In this document: positions 58,500-64,000 of the stretch, in pieces | Layout: each line of letters opens with the position of its first letter | Position numbering within the stretch: position 1 is the first letter of the stretch | Assembly (NCBI GenBank): GCA_018712245.1 | Contig: DVHE01000022.1 | Coordinates: 1 to 64,000 of the forward strand | DNA length: 64,000 nucleotides | Direction: 5' to 3' | From: Candidatus Avoscillospira avicola | GTDB taxonomy: Bacteria; Bacillota; Clostridia; Oscillospirales; Oscillospiraceae | Notes under the pieces: generated by a model | Seen by the model: the letters and a program-made list of their open reading frames with translations, nothing else | What the model was told of the DNA's origin: nothing | The model's database searches: none | Made by a program: the position numbers and the translations under genes

Positions 58500-58852
58500 T
58501 GACGCAGATCACGTTAAACAACCAAACCTACGACGCCACAGTCTCCGGCACCTCCCGGGACACGGCGTGGGGCAACCGAGAGAGTAAATCCATCACACTG
58601 GCTATGGACTACGAAACGGCCATGGCAACGTTTGTGGACGACGTACCGTGGAGCATCCTATACCAGGGGCCGGACTACTACGACCCGGAAACACAGCAGA
58701 TGGTCACGCCGCCGGTTAAGGAATACGACAACAGCGACTACTGCCTGGCCGGTGACGTCACAGACCACCGGGACGGCACCATCACCGTGAAAATGGGCAA
58801 GCCCACGGCGGCGGAGATCAACCAAATTCTGATGGAGGCGATGACGCGATGA
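58499..58852 (+). CDS. Phage structural protein of unknown function
   Basis: 117 aa, MTQITLNNQTYDATVSGTSRDTAWGNRESKSITLAMDYETAMATF..., beta-rich, with YDNSDYCLAGDVTDHRDGTITVKMGKPTAAEINQILMEAM. ATG overlaps the previous stop. Probable tail or baseplate component. Confidence 0.65.
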   Translation: MTQITLNNQTYDATVSGTSRDTAWGNRESKSITLAMDYETAMATFVDDVPWSILYQGPDYYDPETQQMVTPPVKEYDNSDYCLAGDVTDHRDGTITVKMGKPTAAEINQILMEAMTR

Positions 58853-59286
58853 ACGAGATGCAGCGGGCACGGGCGTTGGCAGCGTCGGTTGTGGCATTAA
58901 AGACGTCGGCCACGGACCAGCAGGCGCTGGCAGCGTCGGCGCTCTATCCGACATATGAGGACCTGGTGGCGCGGCAGTACGCGGCGGAAAACGCCGGGTA
59001 CCGGTTCCAGTATGGAGGCGGACTCTGGAAGACCTTGCAGCCGGGGTACACCTTCGACGGGGTGTATGCCCCCGGGCCGGGTACCGAAAGCGTCTATACC
59101 CGCATCGACGAGAGCCACGCCGGAACACTGGAAGACCCCATCCCCTATGAGGGCAACATGGAGCTTTTCAGCGGGAAATACTACACCCAGGACGGCGTGG
59201 TATACCGATGCACCAGAGACAGCGGGCAGCCGCTTTACCACAAGCTGAGCGAGCTGGTGGGCCTCTATGTGGAGGTGGCAGCCTAG
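58849..59286 (+). CDS. Phage protein with a chitin-binding-like/tail receptor domain
   Basis: 145 aa. The N-terminal helix (QRARALAASVVALKTSATDQQALAASALYPTYED) is followed by a beta domain (YRFQYGGGLWKTLQPGYTFDGVYAPG...YEGNMELFSGKYYTQDGVVYRCTRDSG) with aromatic residues spaced as in carbohydrate-binding modules of phage tail proteins. ATG overlaps the previous gene by 4 nt. Confidence 0.65.
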   Translation: MNEMQRARALAASVVALKTSATDQQALAASALYPTYEDLVARQYAAENAGYRFQYGGGLWKTLQPGYTFDGVYAPGPGTESVYTRIDESHAGTLEDPIPYEGNMELFSGKYYTQDGVVYRCTRDSGQPLYHKLSELVGLYVEVAA

Positions 59287-59288
59287 GA

Positions 59289-59720
59289 ATGGAATTGAGG
59301 GAGATTTTGCTGAGCGGCGGCGGTGTCCTGGCTCTTGTGATGACGCTGGTGCAGATCGCGCCGGTGCAGGTCAACCCGTGGAGCTGGCTTATGAAAAAAT
59401 TGGGGCGGGCCATCAACGCCGAGGTGCTGGAGCAGGTGCAGACCACCCAGAGAAAGCTGGATGAGCATATCGAGCGAGATGATGCCGGGCGGGCCGATCA
59501 GGTGCGGGCAAACATCCTGGCATTCAACCGGCAATTGATGGCCGGGGAGCGGCACACCCGGGAGGAGTTCTGGGACATCCTTTCCGCCATAGACAGGTAT
59601 CACAAATACTGCGAGAGCCATCCGCAGTATCCAAACGAACGGGCCGTCCACGCCATCCACAACATCGGGCGGGTGTACGACGAGCGCCAGAAGAAAAACG
59701 ACTTTTTGCCGGACCGGTAG
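59289..59720 (+). CDS. Phage membrane-associated protein next to holin
   Basis: 143 aa, N-terminal membrane helix (LLSGGGVLALVMTLVQIAPVQV) then a helical cytoplasmic part (NAEVLEQVQTTQRKLDEHIERDDAGRADQVRANILAFNRQLM). I recall proteins of this layout beside holin genes in Clostridia prophages (unverified). ATG 59289; the track start 59208 lies inside the upstream gene, and the ribosome binding site is weak. Confidence 0.65.
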   Translation: MELREILLSGGGVLALVMTLVQIAPVQVNPWSWLMKKLGRAINAEVLEQVQTTQRKLDEHIERDDAGRADQVRANILAFNRQLMAGERHTREEFWDILSAIDRYHKYCESHPQYPNERAVHAIHNIGRVYDERQKKNDFLPDR

Positions 59721-59723
59721 ACG

Positions 59724-59776
59724 ACAACCCCTCAGTCACGGCGAAGCCGTGACAGCTCCCCTTACACAGGGGAGCC
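59724..59776. repeat. Repeat family A, copy A8
   Basis: CAACCCCTCAGTCACGGCGAAGCCGTGACAGCTCCCCTTACACAGGGGAGCC, intact, between two genes of the lysis region. Confidence 0.85.
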
Positions 59777-59805
59777 TTTAGAGGGTGCGTGAAAGGAGCA
59801 TACAT

Positions 59806-60051
59806 ATGGAAATTCTGAAGAAGTTCAAGTCGAGGAAGCTGTGGGTGGCCGTCATCGGCGTGCTGATGGGCGTGGCCATGATTTTCGGCGTCGATCCCAA
59901 CGTGGCTGAGACCGTGAGCGGCGCTGTGGTGGCCGTGGTGTCGGTGGTGGCCTACATCGTCACCGAGGGCAAGATCGACGCCGCTGCCGTCGGAGACGCG
60001 GCGCAGAAGGTCCAGGACGCCGTGGATGCCGTGACCGGGCAGGAGGATTGA
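59806..60051 (+). CDS. Holin
   Basis: 81 aa. Basic N-terminus (MEILKKFKSRKLW) and two membrane helices (VAVIGVLMGVAMIFGV, ETVSGAVVAVVSVVAYIV), then a soluble tail. ATG 59806 after AAAGGAG; the track start 59785 is earlier. It lies directly before the endolysin gene, overlapping its upstream region, so together they form the lysis cassette. Confidence 0.85.
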   Translation: MEILKKFKSRKLWVAVIGVLMGVAMIFGVDPNVAETVSGAVVAVVSVVAYIVTEGKIDAAAVGDAAQKVQDAVDAVTGQED

Positions 60052-60053
60052 GT

Positions 60054-60974
60054 ATGAGCAAGCTGGTCATTGACGTAAGCCAATTCCAGGGAACCATCGA
60101 TTGGGCCAAGGTTGCGCCGCAGGTGTCGGCGGCCATCATCCGGCTGGGATACCGCGGGTACGGCGCCGCCGGGACGCTCTGCACGGACCCGATGTATGAG
60201 CGTAACATGCGGGGAGCTATCGCCGCCGGGCTGCCGGTGGGCGTGTACTGGTGCAGTCAAGCGCTCAGCGACGCAGAGGCGTTGGAGGAAGCCCGGTACT
60301 GCGTGGACAAGCTGCGGGGTTATCAGCTGACGTATCCGGTGCTTTTGGACTCCGAGCATATGGGGCCGGGAGCCAGCGGACGGGCGGACAGGATCGGAAA
60401 GGCCAGGCGCACCCAGTACGGCCTGACCTGGGCCAGAGCCATGCGGGACGCGGGGTACACCGTGGGCCTCTACTGCTCTGAGAGCTGGTACACCGCCGAG
60501 ATCGACGGCGCACGGTTCGACGCGGAGGGGTTTGATATCTGGCTTGCCAAATACGCCAGCCAGCCGCCGGCCTACCGCTGCGACGCCTGGCAGTTTACGT
60601 CCACCGCCCGGATGGACGGGATCACGACAAACGTGGATCAGAACCACGTCTACAAGGACTACGGGTCGTCCGGCGGCATCGCCGATACCATCGCCCACGG
60701 CGTGGAGGACATCGGGCTGGATGCAGCGTACTGGACCCGCGTCCTCAGCGGCCAGGCCGTCGCCAGCGGGCAGAATATCAAGGCGCTGATGGACAAGTAC
60801 CATATCGCCATGCTGGGGCCGGACGACACCGTGGAAAACGCCGTAAACGAGTGCAGCCTGGACAGCCCGGAATACTGGCTGGACGTCATCGAGGGCCGCC
60901 GGGAGGCCAGCGCCGCCAACGTGAAGGCGCTCATGGACAAGTACCACACCGCGCTGGCGGAAGTGAAGAAGTAA
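60054..60974 (+). CDS. GH25 endolysin with C-terminal repeat module
   Basis: 306 aa. GH25 lysozyme-type catalytic domain: VIDVSQFQGTIDW (catalytic Asp), YPVLLDSEHMG (acidic pair region), WQFTST; about 190 residues. The C-terminal part holds two related units (GLDAAYWTRVLSGQAVASGQNIKALMDKYH and SLDSPEYWLDVIEGRREASAANVKALMDKYH), likely cell-wall binding. It cleaves the muramic acid bond of peptidoglycan at lysis. ATG 60054 after AGGAGG. Confidence 0.9.
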   Translation: MSKLVIDVSQFQGTIDWAKVAPQVSAAIIRLGYRGYGAAGTLCTDPMYERNMRGAIAAGLPVGVYWCSQALSDAEALEEARYCVDKLRGYQLTYPVLLDSEHMGPGASGRADRIGKARRTQYGLTWARAMRDAGYTVGLYCSESWYTAEIDGARFDAEGFDIWLAKYASQPPAYRCDAWQFTSTARMDGITTNVDQNHVYKDYGSSGGIADTIAHGVEDIGLDAAYWTRVLSGQAVASGQNIKALMDKYHIAMLGPDDTVENAVNECSLDSPEYWLDVIEGRREASAANVKALMDKYHTALAEVKK

Positions 60975-61020
60975 AAAACGGGCGCACGATGGCGCCATGC
61001 GGGGTGTGGGAGACTATGGA

Positions 61021-61177
61021 CAACCCCTCAGTCAGCCTGCGGCTGACAGAACCGGGTTGCCACTAAGCCTTCCCGTCCCGCGCTGCGGTCCGCCAAGGCA
61101 AGTGGCTGCCCAACCGCTGCGGTCGCTTACTCTGCCACTGGCAGCGCTCCCTTGCGGGCCCCTTACACAGGGGAGCC
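61021..61177. repeat. Family A repeat (A9) split by a second repeat element
   Basis: The left half of A (CAACCCCTCAGTCAGCCTGCGGCTGACAG, 61021-61049) and right half (CCTTACACAGGGGAGCC, 61161-61177) are separated by a 111-bp insert (61050-61160). The insert's second half (CAACCGCTGCGGTCGC..CTTGCGGGCC) matches D1 at 55414-55465. This is a nested insertion: D-type sequence landed inside an A copy, or recombined there. The track ORF starting here is repeat translation. Confidence 0.8.
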
Positions 61178-61262
61178 ATTCGGGCGAACGGTTTGCGTAA
61201 TTACAAGTATCACAAATTGGGCCGGTGCAAACCGGCCTATTTTAGAACATGGAGGTGAGAAC

Positions 61263-62249
61263 GTGCCGACCAGCTTACTGGACGCGGATTTGAAATTTGC
61301 CAACCTGGGGAAAAAGCAGGACTTAAAGAGCCGCGTGGACGGCATGGAGAGCTATCTCTATCAGCTGCTGGAGCAGCTGCGGTACAGCTTCGGGAACCTG
61401 GACAGGACGAATTTCAACGACGCCGGGTTCGCGGAGATCACCGGGATCATCAACCAGCCGATCATCGCGGAAATCAAGGGCATTGACGGGCAGCTTACAC
61501 AGATCACGGCCACCTCCGCCGCGCTGACGACCCGCGTGGAGGATGCAGAAGGGAATATCACCGCCCTATACCAATTCGCGGATGAGATCACCCAGCAGGT
61601 GGAGGACGCGGAGGGAAATATCGCCACGCTGACAATCCAGGCAAACAGTCTTTCCTCCAGGGTGACGAGCGCAGAGGGGAGCATCACCACGCTGACGCAG
61701 TCGGTGGACAGCATCGCCCTGGGCGTCACGAACGGCAGCACAAGCTCCACGATCCGGCTCTATAAGGACGGCGTCTCCATCAGCTCCGCAACTGTGAGAT
61801 TTACGGGCGTCGTGACGTTCAGCGACCTGGAGAACAGCGGAAACACCGTCATCAACGGCGACAACATCACTACAGGCACCATCCGGGCGGTGGACTATGT
61901 GGCCGTGGGGCAGATTGGAGACAACGACTATTCCGTATTTGCGGTGGAGGACGGAGCAGACAACAGAATAGGATACATCGGGTACCAGTTTATTGACGAA
62001 GACGATAATTACGCCGATAAGCTGTGGATCAGGACAGAGGCATTCGGAGATTGGAAACCGTGCATCAAGATCGAGGCCGCGGGCCGCGTATCACTGGAAT
62101 CGACAGACGTTTCGGATGGACTAATCTACATGAGATCAGCAAACGCAATCACGCTGTCTGCGGACCATTTTGTACAAATCGAAGTAAATGGTACAGAGTG
62201 GTCGTTTGAGGAGGACGGACTACATAAAAATGGAGCAAAAGTCCTATGA
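61263..62249 (+). CDS. Phage tail tip or baseplate-like structural protein
   Basis: 328 aa. GTG 61263 after GGAGGTGAG; the track start 61152 is in repeat DNA. N-terminal helical part (DLKSRVDGMESYLYQLLEQLRYSFGNLDRTNFND), a central repeating part with Ser/Thr-rich helical units (LTQITATSAALTTRVEDAEGNITALYQFADEITQQVEDAEGN), and a beta-rich C-terminus. Such proteins form tail-tip or fibre attachment parts. Function assigned by layout only. Confidence 0.6.
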   Translation: MPTSLLDADLKFANLGKKQDLKSRVDGMESYLYQLLEQLRYSFGNLDRTNFNDAGFAEITGIINQPIIAEIKGIDGQLTQITATSAALTTRVEDAEGNITALYQFADEITQQVEDAEGNIATLTIQANSLSSRVTSAEGSITTLTQSVDSIALGVTNGSTSSTIRLYKDGVSISSATVRFTGVVTFSDLENSGNTVINGDNITTGTIRAVDYVAVGQIGDNDYSVFAVEDGADNRIGYIGYQFIDEDDNYADKLWIRTEAFGDWKPCIKIEAAGRVSLESTDVSDGLIYMRSANAITLSADHFVQIEVNGTEWSFEEDGLHKNGAKVL

Positions 62250-62265
62250 CAATACAGGAGGAGCT

Positions 62266-62640
62266 ATGAAGTTATCGAAATGTTCTTACGCATATCGGGC
62301 GCTGCTGGAGCTGGGGAAGGAACCGTGCAGCTTTCAGACGGCCCACGCGATGATGAAGCTGAAGCGGAAACTCCAGGAGGAAGCGGAGTATCTGGCAGAG
62401 CAGGAAATGAAGCTGGCACAGAAGTACGCCGTGCTGGACGACCAGGGGAAGATCATCTGGACGGGGGAGAATAGGTTTCAGCTGCGGCCGGGACAGGCGG
62501 AAATATACCGCGCGGAGGTGGAAGAGCTGGTGAATATCGACGTTTCCATCACGCCGGAGGAAGCGGCAGCGCCGCCGGAAAGGATCACAATGGAGCAGCT
62601 GGAGGCGCTGGAAGGGCTGCTGATTTTTAAGGAGGTGTGA
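62266..62640 (+). CDS. Phage protein of unknown function
   Basis: 124 aa, MKLSKCSYAYRALLELGKEPCSFQTAHAMMKLKRKLQEEAEYLAEQEMKLAQKY..., helical, with a C-terminal segment rich in Glu. AGGAGG precedes ATG 62266; the track start 62188 is upstream. Chaperone-like or structural; unknown. Confidence 0.6.
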   Translation: MKLSKCSYAYRALLELGKEPCSFQTAHAMMKLKRKLQEEAEYLAEQEMKLAQKYAVLDDQGKIIWTGENRFQLRPGQAEIYRAEVEELVNIDVSITPEEAAAPPERITMEQLEALEGLLIFKEV

Positions 62641-62643
62641 GCC

Positions 62644-64000
62644 GTGGCATGGCTGCCGGAAATGGTGTATGCGGACCGCATCCGCAAAAAGACGCAGATC
62701 AAATTCGGCGGATATGACCACCGCGTCGGCGCCGAGGACGGGAGTATCTGGAACGAGCAGAACATTTCCAGCCGGGTGTATCCGGTTCTGGAGCCGCGGA
62801 AGCCGCGCTACACCGTGCGGCAGATCACCACGCCAAACGGCTATTACATTCACGACGGCGTCCACTACTGGGCGGACGGGACGGGCCTATACAAGGACGG
62901 GCAGAAGATCGGGGACGTGGAGAACAGCGAAAAGGTGTTCGCGTCCCTGGGCAAGTACATCGTCATCTGGCCGGACAAGCTGGTTTACCACACGCTGGAG
63001 GGGACGCTGGAAACGGTGGAACAGAGCTGGACCGGCGCGGCGAAAATCCAGGATGGGACATATTTGGACGTGGAGGCGGCCGCCAACACCATCCAGGCGT
63101 CGGGCGTGGATTTTGCCGAATACTTCCGGCCCGGGGACGCCGTGACCATCAGCGGGGCGACGGTTCACGAGAAAAACAACACCTCCATCATCATCCGAGA
63201 GGTGGACGGGGATGAACTGCGGTTCTATGAAAATTCCTTCGTCATCGAAGAGGGAGGAGACAGCGAGGCGGCGCTGACGATTAGCCGGGAGGCGCCGGAC
63301 ATGGACTTCCTATGCGAGAACGAGAACCGGCTGTGGGGCTGCAAGGGGGACACGATATTTTCCTCCAAACTGGGGGACCCATTCAACTGGAACTGCTTCG
63401 ACGGGCTGGCGACAGACAGCTACAGCGTGGACGTCGGCAGCGAGGGAGACTTCACCGGGGCGGTCAGCTATCTGGGGTACGCGGTGTTCTTCAAGCCGGA
63501 GCAAATCTACAAGGTGTACGGCAGCCAGCCCAGCAACTATCAGGTGATGGGCAGCGCGGCCCTGGGCGTGGACATCGGGAGCGGGAAGAGCCTGGCGGTG
63601 GCCGGAGAGACGCTTTTTTATCTATCCCGGGGTGGTGTGATGGCCTACACAGGCGGGCTGCCGCAGAATGCCTCTGAGGCCTTTGGGACGGAGCAATACC
63701 GAAACGGCGTGGCAGGATCCGACGGCATCCGGTACTGGATATCCATGGAGGACGCGGCCGGCGCAAGCCATCTCTTCTGCTTCGACACGCGAAGCGGCTT
63801 GTGGGCCAGGGAGGACGCAACAAAGGCCGGCGCGTTCGGATGGGACAGGGGCGTCTACATGGTCAAAAGCGACGGGGCGGTGCTGCTGATGGGGGACGCG
63901 CTCCAAGTGCCGCCGGAAGCCAGCGCAGAGGGCCAGGTGGCAAGCTGGGTGGAGTTCGGAGACTTCACGGACGAGGACCCGAACAAAAAAGGCGTAAGCA
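62644..64000 (+). CDS. Phage structural protein, partial (no stop within window)
   Basis: GTG 62644 follows AAGGAGGT, and the frame stays open to the end, giving at least 452 aa; the ORF track missed it because it has no stop. Start: AWLPEMVYADRIRKKTQIKF. It contains YTVRQITTPNGYYIHDGVHYWADGTG, many beta segments and FCFDTRSGLWAREDATKAGAFGWDRGVYMV, consistent with a beta-propeller or tail-tube-like phage protein. Exact role unknown; it continues right of the window. Confidence 0.7.
   Translation, partial: MAWLPEMVYADRIRKKTQIKFGGYDHRVGAEDGSIWNEQNISSRVYPVLEPRKPRYTVRQITTPNGYYIHDGVHYWADGTGLYKDGQKIGDVENSEKVFASLGKYIVIWPDKLVYHTLEGTLETVEQSWTGAAKIQDGTYLDVEAAANTIQASGVDFAEYFRPGDAVTISGATVHEKNNTSIIIREVDGDELRFYENSFVIEEGGDSEAALTISREAPDMDFLCENENRLWGCKGDTIFSSKLGDPFNWNCFDGLATDSYSVDVGSEGDFTGAVSYLGYAVFFKPEQIYKVYGSQPSNYQVMGSAALGVDIGSGKSLAVAGETLFYLSRGGVMAYTGGLPQNASEAFGTEQYRNGVAGSDGIRYWISMEDAAGASHLFCFDTRSGLWAREDATKAGAFGWDRGVYMVKSDGAVLLMGDALQVPPEASAEGQVASWVEFGDFTDEDPNKKGVS

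Larger units (their letters stand above)
31860..64000. mobile_element. Temperate prophage (left end; continues beyond the window)
   Basis: Contiguous phage modules: serine recombinase, repressor/Cro switch, small early genes, tRNAs, DNA methylases, Rep-like protein, terminase, portal, scaffold, major capsid, collagen-like fibre, holin, GH25 endolysin and further structural genes. No tail tape-measure gene is seen within the window, and the large portal protein would fit a podovirus-like phage, but the right end is missing so the morphotype is open. Confidence 0.93.

Noticed and set aside
33672-61177. CRISPR array from repeated CAACCCCTCAGTCA units
   Set aside because: Copies are dispersed over 27 kb, palindromic, without regular spacers, and no cas gene is seen.
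61152-61262. N-terminal extension of the tail protein ORF
   Set aside because: Encodes repeat-derived residues; GTG 61263 has GGAGGTGAG at the correct distance.

Overview
The window is GC-rich (near 60% by eye) and reads as the chromosome of an anaerobic, spore-forming Clostridia, probably an Oscillospirales gut bacterium (Flavonifractor/Lawsonibacter/Dysosmobacter-like; this taxonomy is inference). The evidence is a soluble Hdr/Flx-type redox operon, a CotJC-type spore-coat manganese catalase, a LytTR-DUF3021 pair, strong AGGAGG ribosome binding sites, and a prophage with Clostridia-style small genes. It has two parts: host backbone at about 1-31,860 and an integrated prophage from about 31,860 to beyond the right edge.

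Backbone. A LysR regulator (439-1350) precedes an 11-gene co-directional operon (1444-12515): a malate/lactate dehydrogenase, class II fumarase, HdrB, HdrC, HdrA, MvhD/FlxD, FlxC-, FlxB- and FlxA-like subunits, then a 2Fe-2S/4Fe-4S protein and a fumarate-reductase-type flavoprotein. Together they could run oxaloacetate to malate to fumarate to succinate, with a cytosolic NADH- and ferredoxin-linked flavin-based electron-bifurcating or confurcating complex instead of a membrane quinol fumarate reductase. Two identical-arm palindromes (CTATATC-N6-GATATAG) in the 3' end of the LysR gene are the likely control sites. After this come a SemiSWEET-like protein, a LysR regulator between two MATE exporters, LytTR-DUF3021, pgi-glk, pepD with a homocysteine methyltransferase-like gene, an acyl-CoA synthetase, a NAGPA-type exported protein, a 1-phosphofructokinase, an HD-domain protein, a frameshifted membrane-anchored XRE regulator, and a three-gene cassette (LD-carboxypeptidase, DUF6054-like, DUF2500-like) flanked by two inverted copies of an intergenic repeat.

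Prophage. A large serine recombinase gene abuts a 5'-truncated cotJC gene, so the prophage appears to sit inside this spore-coat gene; the missing 5' end should lie at the other prophage end, outside the window. Rightward come a lysogeny switch (XRE repressor and Cro-like gene with back-to-back promoters), many small early genes, a degenerate tRNA-Phe-like gene and two tRNA-Gly genes, a MazG-like protein, a Dam-type methylase, a C5 methyltransferase overlapped for about 870 nt by a second plausible ORF in another frame, a PAPS-reductase-fold protein, an HUH-type Rep-like protein, then terminase, portal, scaffold, decoration and major capsid proteins, a connector/collagen-like fibre fusion, tail proteins, holin and GH25 endolysin, and tail/structural genes running off the edge.

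The prophage's intergenic gaps are filled with short palindromic repeat families (here A, B, C and D), about two dozen copies, some adjacent to or overlapping stop codons, one coding for a protein tail and one split by another repeat. I noticed none in the host half. Several real genes are absent from the supplied ORF track (36214-36381, 36801-36959 and the partial 62644-64000), and many track entries needed start correction to the ribosome binding site.
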